From positions 116,278,771 to 116,342,770 of the forward strand of contig NW_026262581.1 in the NCBI RefSeq assembly GCF_021869535.1: a stretch of 64,000 bases of DNA. Direction: 5' to 3'. Under the pieces are notes generated by a model. The model was not told the origin of the DNA, made no database searches, and saw nothing but the letters and a program-made list of their open reading frames with translations. This document shows positions 34,401 through 49,400 of the stretch, piece by piece. This stretch comes from Mytilus californianus. Lineage: Eukaryota > Mollusca > Bivalvia > Mytilida > Mytilidae. A program made the position numbers and the translations under genes. Each line of letters starts with the position of its first letter. Within the stretch, counting starts at the first letter, position 1.

Positions 34401-37400
34401 TGCTCTAGCATTACAATTATAAAAGACACCAGACAGAGTTTCAGCCATTTTAGACACTACTTGATTGAACTTTGATTAGACAAATTACATAATCCATATG
34501 TCAACTTGTTTGAAATGCATGAGGAAAACTTTTGAAGGCACTTGGCAAAGAAACTTATCAAACTTATTGAACAGACTCTTGCAGAAGAGCAATGTTGACA
34601 TTTGTGAATTTAACTGTGAATTTAAATATGACAAATTCATTTATTATACACATTCCATAGAAGTCATACTTTGATAGTAGGAGATCACTGAGAGTTATCA
34701 TACAACTTATTTCATTTTCTTTTCTTAGTGTATTGAATCTTTTTTCAAAGTTAATGGAGGCTGGAAAATTGAATGAAAGAGAAGGGACATGGTCAGCCAT
34801 GTAAAATAACTTTACAGCCACATCAGGGAAAACATCTGTTACTGCACAGATTTATTGGACAAAATACAAAATGGCATGTTTGAATTTCTTTTCAATGTGC
34901 AAAAGGAGATCTCATTTTCACTAAAATCCTTGTGTTGTTATTGCAGCTTCCATCCTCAAAGTGCATTTCCCATTTAAAAACTTATTTTCTTCACAGTTTT
35001 CATGCCAGTTTCAATATTAACTTGACAGCAACACATGACCATTGGATGTAGTCATTGTTTCTTTTGTACAATGTTGTTAACTTTAGAAATTGATATAAAT
35101 GTCAACTCACATGAATAAAGCCAGGGTATTTTTTCTCTATTTCCTCCAACTGTGAATCAGCCTTTACCCTTATCACATTATCACTGTCTGTACAAAAACT
35201 GATTAAATATGGCACACACTGCAATTAAACAAAACAACACATTATATTACTTAAACGTAAATTTTTGATTTATTTGTGTATAGGTGTATAATTTGTGTTA
35301 TGTTTAAACAAAGATAAATTTTATCATGTTCGTTGTTTTACAAAAAATACACTTTGAAAACATTTTCACAGAACATTAGAATTTGATCTGTTAAAGGTAG
35401 TCCTTGTGATTTTGTCAGTAGTTTTAATAAGCATTAAACTAATCCTGTGCTTTATAAAATAATTGGTTTCAGACCATATTCACATTTCCTTTGTTTTTCT
35501 TTCAAGTCAAACATTGTTTTATATTATAGTGTTACTAACTTGCTGATTCTGTATTGGCCCATATATTGATTCTCTGTCTGCTGTATTGGTCCTGAGGGTC
35601 GTAGGGCTGAGGGCCAATACAGCAGACCGAGAACCAATACAGGGCCAATACAGAATCAGCAAGTTCGTATAACTTTTATCAAATAATCAAAACAGTCCAT
35701 ATGGATGGTCTGTATGGCCAGTCCGTATGACAGGAAGTAGCTACAGCTGGTCCGTATAACAGGAAGTAGATACAGCTGGTCTGTATGGAAAAACTTATTA
35801 ACTGGGTCAAACAGTCGAATTAAACGTATGGTTAATATGAGTTGATCTTTTAAATTCGATATTAGTCATGCTGATTATAGAATATTAGGGCCAATTTAAA
35901 CATATTATTTAATAATAAGAACTGTCTTATCATTTCATCTGAGACATAAAACACTATGATTCTTTATATCATTCCATGTCAACCTAATCTAAGAAATTTG
36001 ATTACGCTATTGATTGAGGGTACTGTCAGAGAATGTTTTGAATAATTTTACATAATACATTCAATAATAATCAAGAAATAATAAATAGATAAATAAGCAG
36101 TTTAATTTTACCTGTACAGGATGAATAAGACCTTGCCGTAGAACTAAACATATCACATTTAAAGCTGCTGTTCTGACTTGTGTTTGCTGATGGAAGAAGG
36201 ATTCTAAGACTTGCTTTAAATAGATTTGCATAATAGTACTAGCCATCCTAAAAATAAGATATATATAAAATTAATACACATATTAATAAACACAGAAATC
36301 ATGGTTGTGTGGTATGGAATGTATTTGTATTCATAGAGGTAAAGTCATTAGTGTATACATATTGTAAATGTCAAACAACTACTTAAACCACTTGTCCTAT
36401 AACCAGTATATTTTACAGTTGACCTATGTGTCATTTCTTTTTTTGTCAATTGTCCTCTGGAGAATTAATGCTTTTTATTTTTACTTTTTCATTTATTTTT
36501 TTTAAAACTGTTTAAAACAGGACTTTTCCTTTCGTAAGATAAGTTCTAAATACAAATATTTCAGTAACTGTTTGCTCACCCTGATTGCACATCCCCCATT
36601 TCCTTCAAATCTTCTTCCTTTGCATGTTTCTTCCCTAAAACAAAAGTAATATAAAATAAATTTTGCAACAAAAAATAATTAATTAAATCACCTAGATGTT
36701 CAGACATTCAGGCTTATGAAAATTTTTTATTCAAGTCACAAAATACTGGAATTGAGTTTTTGTATCTATATTTAATTTATGTCCATTGATAAAATGTTGT
36801 CCCTCTTTGGCACAATGGTTAATGTAAGCCACTCAAATATAGATCAGGTGAACATGAACTTGAATATTATCAATCCAATATTATATATTGAATGTGTGAT
36901 GATTTTTGGTTGTGTCCTTGGGTTGCTCTCTCATTGAAAAATACCCCACATCTTTTAATCAAATCCACTGAAAAAAACCTGTCATTCATATATGACTTTT
37001 AGGTACTCGACATAAAACCTTAAAGTAAAACTTAAAAGGGTTATGTGTGCCTAACTTGTAGAGAAAGAAACAAAATTTTGGCAGACAAATATTCTTACTT
37101 ACTTTTACAGGTTTAAATATTAAACTTAATCAGTCATTTCTACTAAAAATGAATGTCAAGGTACCCCAATTTTTTAAGGCACCTTTGATAGCATTAAAGA
37201 TTAGCACACTGAGAAAACTTCATTTTTTACGATTTCCAGTTGCATAGGTTTAGACATAAATGCATATTATGTTCAACTAATGAAAGAAATGTCATCATTT
37301 AATATCCACTATTTAGCTGTAGTGAGCAATAGGGTATTTAAAAATCAAAGTTCACTGAATGAATTAAATAAGAATTTCAAGATATTTTTAAAATGTTGAT

Positions 37401-40400
37401 ATCATTTATTACAATGAGAATATCTTACATTCCTGGTCAGAAATCTGCATTCTAATTTCCTCTTCATTTAAATAATACTGGAGATTTTTCAAAACCTGAA
37501 ATTATCAGCATTACTTTTTCAGTACAATATATAATATGCATTTCTAAAGACTTAGGTGACAGTACACAAGAAGAATCAAAAATGAAATACATAGAAAATC
37601 ACACAAAAAACATTGCTCTAATCACAATTATTCATCTTGCAACTTTCTTTAATATCTTGTTACTTTTAGTTTCATTTGAAGTACTGTGATTCACTTTCAA
37701 ACTGAACTTTAACAAAGCAAAATTCTGACTGAATAACACCAAAACTTAAGTGGAAATCCTATCTAAAATGCAGAAAACACAAGTACTTATGTGTCAGACC
37801 TGCCAACTTTTCCCCTTTATAGGGGATATTCCCCATGAGAGTTGTTAACCTGACCTTTATAAAACTCAATTATTTAGACTAAGTACTTTAAAAAAGGCAT
37901 TCAGAGAAGTAAAAAATACATTTAAACACATGTATACTCATTCAAAACCATAGATGTTCTAATAAGTACACTAATGACATGTATAGGTATGCATTAGGGT
38001 GCAATCAACAGTTTTTTTCTATGACGTCATATTTTAAGGGACCATGCCTAAGTGACCCTTAGTGGTGGAATGGTTAATAAAGATACTTGTATAAAACTAG
38101 ATATTACTGGAATCAGAATTTTCTCTAGTTTATATTGAAATAAAAATATACTGTACTGTTAATATAGTAAAAAAGTTCTATCCAGAGAAAATGGGGAAAA
38201 AGTTGCCTAATCTGAACATAAAAAACCTGAAATCAGGTCATGTGCATACCCATGTAAACATGATACAGGCACATTTCCCATAATCAAAACTGTATGAAAT
38301 TCATAGGTTTTTACCTGGCCTTTAATAAAAATCTTGTTTCAGGGTACGGTTTCCTGCTTCGAAAAGAGCTACAGTGGCAACGAATAAGTTTTCAATTTTC
38401 ACTGCCAAAAAAACAGGATGTTTACAGTGTTGTCTCCCCTCAAAACATGAATATTTAATCTAATTTTTAAAATTATTTTAATCATTCAACCTGTTTAATT
38501 TGAAAGCTAATCAACTAATTTTTACAATCGAATACAAAAAACATGATACTTTTTCACCAATTATATGAATAAAAAGGGATTTCCCTCCATGGTTATTTTT
38601 AGTCGGGGAATAACCCCTAGTTTTTTATACGAAACTGTTTATAGCACCCTTAGGTCCTCTTGTGCTTATAATCCCCCATGGAGATTTTGAAAAGTTGGCA
38701 TGACACATTGTGTAAAACATATAAAATATAAAGATTAAACATACTTGAATTTTGAGTCTAACAGGAGATTCTGTATTGGTAAGGAAGTCGTAGTACATTT
38801 CTCTCATCACAGTGTGCATCATAAATTCATAATGCCGTACAACAAGAAAACCTATGAAGAAATATTCATATATTACAGTTAATATTCAAAAAATGTATAC
38901 GATTATGCCATAAACTTTGGGAAAATGTTAACAGCCTTGTATTAAGTCCCATCTGGCATAGTCAGCTGTCATTACAGGTTAGCTAGTAATATTGATACTG
39001 TCTACAGAGATTACCTGTGACAATGAAAATGATGCTAAACAATACAATAAAATTGAAGTTAAAGTTAGATGTATCTAATTGCCTGTCAAAATATGTTGCA
39101 TCTGAAAGTTCAATGTAATTCTGATTAAAAAAATGTATGTACCCTTGCCCTTTCCAAACTTAAATATTATTCTGATATTCTCCTTTTATTCATAATTCAA
39201 ATTTACAGCTTTTCTCCTTGGAGAAATATTTCATCTGTTTACATTACTTAATTTACATTATTTTTGTAACCATAAATTAAGGTTAGTGTAAAAAGACTAG
39301 TACTATTTTCTCTATCAGTTACTTCTAACATTGTAGACTGTATAGTGCTTGCAACTGCAAAATCACCCATTATACATTCTTACAATGATTCTTTTTTTTA
39401 CCAAATTCATATAAGCATACACTAAGACATTAACATACCTAAACCTGCCAGTGCTTTCTCTTGCACATCTAAATCTTCATGAAAGACAAAATAATATAAC
39501 ACATCAAACACTTTCTCTCTGATTGAAACCTAAAAAATAAAAAATAATCTTTAATTCTTACAAACATGTTATTTCTATTTCAAAATAAGTACTGTAACAG
39601 CAATTTTTTGTCCTATAGTAAATTTTATACAAGAAATAATGATCCTTTATGAAGTTTATGAAATGCTATCTTCATCACTAAAAAACATTGACTTTGCAAT
39701 TGAAAAAGTATACAAACTTGGGAGAAAAATCTTTTGCTTAATCAATAGGCTGATGTGATCATCCACTGGTGTTGTTTGTTCTTTAGGTCAAAATCAATAA
39801 CGATATAATGTGATATTTGTCAAGAATTAACTTTAAATGAAACATTTCATCATAATAACAAAGTAACCAAGAACTGAACATAACAGACTAAACAAAATAT
39901 ATACACTGATCACCTCCTCTTCAATCTCCTGAAGTAAAAATCAGTTCAATACAATAAATTGTTACTAATCAATTTGGCATTTACATAAAAAATAACAAGA
40001 ATGTGTCCATAGTACACGGATAACCCACTTACACTATCATTTTCTATGTTTGGTGGACCGTGAAATTGGGGTCAAAACTCTAATTTGGCATTAAAATTAG
40101 AAAGATCATATCATAGGGAACATGTGTACTTAGTTTCAAGTTGATTGGACTTCAACTTCATCAAAAACTACCTTGACCAAAAACTTTAACCTGAAGTGGG
40201 ACAGACGGACGAACAAACGCACAGACCGAAAAACATAATGCCTCTAGGTGGGGCATAAAAATAATAATTCCAATACTTCTGCAATAAATCCAAACAATAC
40301 ATACAAAGGGCAGGAAACTGGTTTGTTTGATTTTGAATTGATACCACCACTCCTGATAGACTGCTAATCCACAAGGGTATACACATAGGCCCACCTGTCA

Positions 40401-43400
40401 ATACTTTGGCACTGGCATGATATATCAATATAAATTTTGACTTTATAGAAGACAAGGTACTACCTCCCTTGGTCATAACTTTATTTCCAAAAATAAATTC
40501 TACAATATTTCACGAATGAAAATCCAATATTAATAAAAGTCATCAATAAGAATAATATGATAACACTGTCATCAATAATTACCTTTGTTTCACCCATTTC
40601 TTTGGAATCAAAGTCAAAGTGTTTACAAAATAAACCAACTGTGAAGAGAGATCTGTTGAGTGTAGGTTTTCTAGCATTCAATGATGATTCCCTTGGATTT
40701 GACTTGTGGATAACCATCATCCGTGTCAGAAGACCTAAAACATATTTGATATTAAAAATGAATATTTGAAATAAAAAGTGAAATGAGATCACATTATTGA
40801 AAAATTTATCTAACTTGTATATATTACTAATGCATATATATTAAAAGTTTATGTACATATTTTTAGTGTTTAAAATTACATTCACTGTCCTGAAAGATAC
40901 TTACCAAAGAATTTCTGGAAGCAATCTTTAACCAAGGCAAAATTATGACTGACACAATTAACAACAGCACCTAAACAACTGACACAGCTTTGTAGCACCT
41001 GAAAGCAGAAAAAATACCATATTGTGTATGACCCAAAATTATACTTGTATTCTTTAATAGTAGAGACATGTATGTATTCCAATTTTAATACTAAACATTC
41101 TTCTCATCAAATTTTTAAGGTCATCATTTATGTCATTTCTTGCAGCTACATACATATTTAAATCGCTTATTTTTTTTTAGTAAACTTGAAACCAGCTGAC
41201 TTCATAATTTTGATAATACATTAATAAGATATAGATATACCATGCTTCATACTATACTGACACAATGAATATGATTTTCAATGTGCTAACTCACAAAGTA
41301 ATAGTCACAAGGAATAATTATCACCTTACGACACATTACTTTTTTAATCCGTGCTGACCAGTCTTTGCTCTTACTCCTATATGCTGAGTGCTCACACACT
41401 AATGAAAAGCACGCTACCAAGAGACCATGGAGGCAGTTTTAGCATTTAAGATGTTTACAATATATTTATCTATAAAGTTCTTAAAAATAAGCTGCCAAAC
41501 TATTAACTTGAGGCAAATTTGTAGTCTAATATTAAACAAAAGCTTTGATTTACTGAAGCTGTCAACATTTCATTTAACAGATAAATAATTTACCATCATG
41601 CCATGTTTAAGAATGAGTTTCATCATATCTTCTTCCAACTGTGCAAGGAATGATTCACTTGGATGTTCCATTAAGGGCACAACCAACTCTAGAATTTTGG
41701 CAATGTAATGCAGCACAAAATAATCTCCTTGTGCCTAAAATAGAAACAAAATATTTGCTTTAATATCAAATTTAGCATTTTTCTATTTTGAAAATCAATT
41801 ATATACTATTTCTGATCCCCTTACCCTTATAAATAATCCCCATGGATTTATATCAGATTATAAGGCTTGAGATCAAAACTACTTATTCTTAATTTATAAG
41901 TTTGTTTAACTGGCCAAAACTATGCATACAAAGAAAAAGTACATTCAGGTTAAGTTTATTTTCTAATAAATGCAATTAGATGAGTTGCATTTTAAAACTG
42001 TTTGTATTAAGTAAGAGTCTATAGAATTATTCTAATATTTTTAATGATCAACTTATATTATCTACTACTCATTCAAATGTCCTGTTCAGGTGAAACATTT
42101 TTTCCAAATTTTTGTCATTTGCATGAAACTGATTTTCACTTTTATTTTTTTCAAATCTCAGTGGTAATATATGCACTGAACAAAATTCAAGAACTCACAC
42201 TGCATTTGATATCTAAATATGGTTGTAAAGTTTCTGCATGCTTCACCATCAAGTCAGGTTTAATTTTGCTGAACAAGTATAGAGTTGAAAGGCAAGCTAC
42301 TAGTCTCTGACTACATCCTTTCCCTTCTTCTTGGTCTACAAACAGAAATTTCGTATTAAATTTAATATGTAATTATCAGTAAGGTAGGAAGAGCATATTT
42401 TTCAACCTCAGAAAACCATTTTTTTTTTATTATTTCATACAAAGTACAAAATGTACTGCTTCTCTTTTTGCAAGATTTCAAAGAAAATGATAAAAATATC
42501 TTTTAAGATATAGAAGTCATTGACTAAATCATCTATGACACTCACCAACACTTTTCTCTTCTAATCTCAGCACATTTTCCACCAGGCAGTCAACAATCTG
42601 TCTGCAAGATGTTACAGCATTTTTGTTGTAATGGCCATTTTCATCTTTTTTCAGCAACTGAAATATCAATGCAGTTAAATGTATTATCTCTAAATTATCA
42701 TCTCTTGCTCTGACAATGTGTCATTATTCAGAACTGGTAAATGTCATTAGGAGTTTATCTTTTTGTACAGCCAAATTAATCAATGAATGATTGGTTTTTC
42801 AAAGAGAAATTTAAAGGTCCAATTGAATGAACTGCACAGAGAACTATAGCTATTGCATTTATTCAATGGGACAGTACAATTTACAAAAATTTAAATGGAC
42901 AGGTATACTTCAACTGATTCTGGGGAAAAATTTGATTGGCTTCACAATAAGTCATACAAACATTAACATGTTTTTTTTCAGCTTTATATATATATAAATA
43001 TATATATAAATACTATATCTTTTATCCTGTTGTACTTCCACATTCTAATGCAATCACTCCACACAAAAACCATACAGGCATATGTTTATGACATGTACCA
43101 CAATGATTTTGCAGTAGCAAAACATACACTTAATCAACTTACATTTTCCAATAACTGTTCAAAGAATTCATAACCATTATCTTTGATGGCTGCAACCTGT
43201 AAAATATAACAAGATGATTTTAAATACTATACCTAAATAAAGTCTTTAATAACAATAAGAATAAAAATAAAAAAAAAACAACAAGAAAATATGTCCATAA
43301 GGACCATGTCCCCTTGCACATTCACATTTCCATGTTCTGTGAGCAGTAAAATTGGGGTTAAAACCATAATATTGTCTATAAATCAAAACAGAATGTATAT

Positions 43401-46400
43401 GAGTACTGAGTTGAAAGTTGGTTTAACTAAAACTTCATGGTAAATTACACTAATCAAAAACTTTTACCTAGAATGAATTGATTTCAAGCTTTCACATTCT
43501 CACGACTTAAGTGTTTTACCCCATAAACTTTGGATAGCACAATGGGAAGCATGGTGATAGTTTGGTGTCATGGATCAAACAATGTCGGGGCCTCCGTGGC
43601 CGAGTGGTCTAAGTAGTTACTACTGTAATCACTAGCCAGTCTTAACACTGAGGTTGTGAGTTCGAACCCCGCTCGTGCGGGTGCACTCCACTCCAATCTT
43701 AATTGACAAGGATTGTCAGTTTTCCTATCGAAGGTCAGTGGTTTTCTCCAGGCACTCCGGCTTCCTCCACCAATAAAAACTGGCCGCCACGAAATAGCCC
43801 AAAAGTGGTGCTTAAAAGTGGCATTAAAAACACAAAATCAAATCAAAATCAAATCAAACAATGTGTTGAGCTGCGTCACAATTAACTTTCCTTTTTTGAT
43901 AATTACCAGATAGCTATTAAACACCTCCAACCATCTTAGGCAGGACATAATAAGAACAGGTAGGTGACCACAAAAAATACCTACCCTGTTAATCTAATAT
44001 TAAGCAACTTAAATGAAGTTGTGTTTTTTTTTATTAACTTGCATGCAAATGTCATCTTATCTTTTTACAAAAAAAACTGTTTAAAAAGTAGTTTGTTTCT
44101 GTTGTTGATGACATTAAGTATTGAGAGCACATAGCTAAAGAAATAGGAAAATAACTTTCCCCTCCATCCCTTATCAAAATTATCAATTTAAGTTGAAACA
44201 TACAAGTTCATCCTTTTGATTGCACAAGGAATTAACAACTATAAATTCATAAATTAATGCGTTCATTTATTATTGCGATTTTTGAAGAACTGACAAAAAT
44301 GCAAGATTAAATAATAATGATAATAAAATGCTTCGCTGGGGCATAGCTTGATACGACCGCAGAGGTCGAACCCTGAACAGTTGGGGCAAGTATGGACACA
44401 ACATTCAAGCTTGATACAGCTCTGAAATTGGATTGTTATTAAATATTTGACACAGCATAGGTTTCTGACACAGAAAGAATGTGGTCTAAGAACTTGAATT
44501 TTTTTAATTTACCTATTATGGTCCAATGTCCAAAATCAAAATACATGGTTAGATTCAGCATATCAAAGAACCCCATATATTCAATTTTTGTTAAATAATA
44601 GGTTAATAATAAAAGTTTAATTTTGGACCCCAACTTGGACAAACTTGAAAACTGGGCCCATAATCAAAAATCTAAACACATGTTTAGATTTAGCATATCA
44701 AAGAACCCCAAGAATTCAATTTTTGCTAAAATCAAACTAAGTTTAATTTTGGACCCTTTGGACCTTAATGTAGACCAATTTAAAAAACGGGACTTAAAAT
44801 TAAAAATCTAAATACACGGTTAGATTTGGAATATCAAAGAACCCCAATAATTCAATTTTTGATGAAATCAAACAAAGTTTAATTTTGGACCCTTTTGACC
44901 TCAATATGAACCAATTTGATAGCGGGGCCCACAAATAAAAAATCTAAATTCATGGTTAGATTCAGCATATCAAAGAACCCCATATATTCAATTTTTGTTG
45001 AAATCAAAAAAAGTTTAATTTTGGACCCCAACTTGGACCAACTTGAAAACTGGGCCCATAATCAAAAATCTAAACACATGTTTAGATTCAGCATATCAAA
45101 GAACCACAAGAATTCAATTTTTGTTAAAATCAAACTAAGTTTAATTTTGGACCCTTTGGACCGCAATGAAGACCAATTTAAAAAACGGGACCCAAATTAA
45201 AAATCTAAAAACACGGTTAGATTTGGCATATCAAAGAACCCCAATAATTCAATTTTTGATGAAATCAAACAAAGTTTAATTTTGGACCCTTTTGACCTCA
45301 ATATGAACCAATTTGATAGCGGGGCCCACAAATAAAAAATCTAAATTCATGGTTAGATTCAGCATATCAAAGAATCTCATATATTCAATTTTTGTTGAAA
45401 TCAAACAAAGTTTAATTTTGGACCCCAATTTGGACCAACTTGAAAACTGGGCCCATAATCAAAAATCTAAATACATGTTTAGATTCAGCATATCAAAGAA
45501 CCCCATATATTCAATTTTTGTTGAAATCAAACAAAGTTTAAACACTGGACCCTATCTTGGACCAACTTGAAAACTGGGCCCATAATAAAAAATCTAAACA
45601 CATGTTTAGATTCAGCATATCAAAGAACCCCAAGAATTCAATTTTTGTTAAAATCAAACTTAGTTTAATTTTGGACCCTTTGGACCTTAATGTAGACCAA
45701 TTTAAAAAACAGGACCCAAAATTAAAAATCTAAATACACGGTTAGATTTGGAATATCAAAGAACCCCAATAATTCAATTTTAGATGAAATCAAACAAAGT
45801 TTAATTTTGGACCCTTTTGACCTCAATATGAACCAATTTGATAATTGGGTCCACAAATAAAAAATCTAAATACATGGTTAGATTCAGCATATCAAAGAAC
45901 CTCATATATTCAATTTTTGTTGAAATCAAACAAAGTTTAATTTTGGACCCCAATTTGGACCAACTTGAAAACTGGGCCAAAAATCAAAAATCTAAATACA
46001 TGTTTAGATTCAGCATATCAAAGAACCTCATATATTCAATTTTTGCTAAAATCAAACAAAGTTTAATTTTGGACCCTTTGGACATTAATGTAGACCAATT
46101 TGAAAACTGGACCCAAAATTAAAAATCTAAATACACTGTTAGATTCGGCATAACAAATAAATAAATGTGATCAAAGATTTTACAAATCTAATGCGCCATA
46201 CTGTGCAATTAAAGATTACTTCATGAAATTTTTCAATATTTGAAATTTGAAAAAAAAATAATATTTGAAGAATAATTCTTTTTAATTTCTGAAATCTGAA
46301 ATGAGAAAAAATTGACCTCCCACAATTTCTTTTTATCCCCCCCCCCCTTTTTTCCCCCAAAAAATTCTTTCCCTCAAGATATGGTCATAATCTCAATTCA

Positions 46401-49400
46401 AATTTCCAATGGAGTTGGAAACCATTATTACCCATTTAAATTTACCTTAGTGCTAACTTAATCTTTTTTATAATAGAATTAAAAATATAGTGTCAAATCT
46501 TTCATATGGATTTTTTGGTAAAAAAAAAAAGATGCAACATTTGCAGATATTTTTACTGGTCTTCCTTTTATAAATATGCATTTCTTTAAACATAATTTAA
46601 AAGCAGTGTAAGGGAAGTAACCAAAACGTTGTATTTGGATTACCTCCCTTACACTGTTTTAAATTATCTTTATTGTTCATTAACCATTACTTTATACATA
46701 ATTTAAAAGCAGTGTAAGGGAGATAATTTCAATGATGTATTTGATTTATCTCCCTTACACTGCTTTAGATTATGTTTTGTACTAAAGTATTTGTCCATTA
46801 ACCAGGACAACCTTGTTTTTCCCCCTTTTTTGCCCCTAATTCCTAAACGGTTTGAGCCATAACCCCCCAAAGCAAATCCTAACCATCCCTTTGTGGTATG
46901 GAAACTTGTAGAATAATTTCAGAGAGATCCATACACCGTTCCACAGTTATTGTCTGGAAACAAGAAAATGCTTGATTTTGGCCCCTTTTTGGCCCCTAAT
47001 TCCTTAACTGTTGGTACCATAACCCCCAAAATCAATCCCAACCTTCCTTTTGTGGTATTTAACCTTATGGTCAAATTTCAAAAAGATCCATTCACTTAAA
47101 CTAAAGTTAGAGTGCGAAAACCAATGTGTCTTCGGACGACGACGACGACGCCAACGTCATACCAATATACGACCACAAAATTTTTTTGCGGTCGTATAAA
47201 AACCTTGCAACAGTTTCTGAATTTACAGTATATATAGGAACTTTAATGGTACTTACGACTTCTGTTATGTTAACAACTCTTTGTAACAACTTGGATGAAT
47301 CTTTTTCTCTATTGCTAAGAGCTGTAAACCACATGGTCTGGAACACTTCATTTACCAGTTTCTAAATATACATGATAATGTTAGTTCTGAAAGCTGTAAA
47401 TTATAAATGACTTTTGTATTGATGTCTGTCTATACTGCACCCCTTGGGGTGGATTTAGATCTGATTGGACAACTGTTTGGATATCACAAATTTAATTACT
47501 TTTACTGTACAATGTTTTGCCTTATTAACAAGTTGTATATGTACAAAGTGGGGTGTCTTAATAATTGGAAATAGCTTTGTTTATTGTGCCCATTTGCAGA
47601 AACTGAATATGAATAGGATAACAAAGAGCTGCACTATGAGAGCATGATACGCTTTGTCACGTTTTAACCAATTGCTAAAATTCCAAGTACAAATGTCAAT
47701 AGGATAAGTTGTACATACCTTTATACCTTCTTCGTCATTCACTCTACGAATCATTTTCACACACATTTCTGGTATTTTGGGAAAATCACTTTGTTCAATG
47801 CAAATGTCTCTAAATATTTTTATCACCCGTTTTCTAACACTGATTCCAGTATCCTGAAATTAACATTTGAGAACTCAATACAAATTCAAATATTGTTTTC
47901 AAAAAAACTCATTCCACTTATTAAAGTCGACTTAAAAAAAATTGAGTTCTAGATACTCCATGCAAATAGAGTCTATCAAACTCAACTGAACTGTTATTTA
48001 AAGAAGTCATTCAACTACTGAACAACCTTAATAAAGATAAACTTAAAACATGCAGGCTTATATCAGACATAAATCTAAAAACAAAATTGTGCCTGTATGG
48101 ACAGTGCTACACCAACTTTTGAATTTTCATTGCATTGTGTTATCACATCCACTACATACTGTACTAATTTAGATCAAAACATCATCATGATCAGTGAAGC
48201 ATGCAATCAAGGTCATATCAATCCTTTAAGCTATGTTTTAGCATTATCATAATCTTCATGTAATCTTGTGCAGCAAAATAATAATATCAAATCAGATTCA
48301 CAACAAATTATATAAAATCTGATATGGGACACATAGATGGACTGAAGCACAGACAAAAAACCTATGCTTCCTACTGCTTGAGGCGAATTTGGCCTAAAAA
48401 ACAATGTGCATGTAGATACAAAAAGTAGTTACCAGTATTCTGTCAGACAACATTTGGAAGTAATCAGGTATAAGTTCTGGACGGATTAGAATAAACCTTC
48501 CTACTAACTCTACTGCTGCCTCTCGTACAGATGTTGATTGATCAAGGAATCTTCCATGAACACCTTTCTGCATGTCATTCTGAAATCAAATAACATTCAC
48601 TTGTAAATTTAACATATCTGGTTTGACTATATTTATGACTTTTGTATATAAGACAAAAACATACAAAGTTCATCTCTTTCCAAATTTGCTTTATAAACCT
48701 TATACGATAGTGAAAAAAAAAGCAAAACATGTTCACTAAGTATCCAACACATAAATTTGGTTGTTAAACTTAGCATAAAATGAGGGTCAGCCTATCAGAC
48801 TTTTTAAAATAAGTTATACTCTCTTGAATGCATACTTAAAATTAATTACATTGCACAAGTTGTTGTACTATGTGAAAAAAAAAAAATTCCATAAAGGTTT
48901 GACAAAGTTGTTGAAGTTTAAAAAACTTTACCATAGACTGAATGTAAATGTTGATGACGCAGACTACCAAATCTAGGATTGCCATGTCTCACTTACATGA
49001 CAGAAAAATCACAGGCTCAACAAAAAAGACCAGATGTTTATTTGTATCATCAGCTGAATTTTTGTCTATGTATGAGTTACTGGAACCACTGAATGTTTGT
49101 GTATAGCAGTACAACATTTTTAATTGAAAAAAAATCTATTACAAACCTTCTGGTTTAAATTTAGCAAATATATTTTGAAACTATTCTTCCATATAATATA
49201 CAGTAACATCACTAGTGACATAACCAATGATACTGTTGTTGCAAGACTAAAATTAACATATAGTCGGCAAATTATCCCAACTCTTACAGCCAGTACTGTT
49301 TAAATTATTTAATTTTTTAAATCAATAACACAAAATACCCTCTATTTGCATGATCTACAAGCTTAAATATATTCATTTTAATCCTGAATACTCTGATATA

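Larger units (their letters stand above)
44329..47197 (+). mobile_element. Unclassified mobile element E, long copy with minisatellite
   Basis: It starts tgcttcgctggggcatagct, followed by tgatacgaccgcagaggtcg and ccctgaacagttggggca, and ends gcgaaaaccaatgtgtcttc, a GAC run, ccaatatacgaccacaaaa and tttttttgcggtcgtata. These outer blocks match the short copy at 21953-22528 in order. The interior adds a minisatellite (44497-46160) and paired hairpins (46583-46770). No transposase or RT frame was recognised. Confidence 0.75.

Noticed and set aside
43586-43680. tRNA gene (leucine- or serine-like)
   Set aside because: Box A and box B are present, but the sequence is the head of a 267-bp SINE with target duplications and does not fold into a normal tRNA with its own 3' end.
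44623-46122. Series of 60-94-codon + strand frames with repeated FSISKN-type sequence
   Set aside because: They are translations of the roughly 132-bp minisatellite; frames start and stop irregularly and there is no splice or start context.
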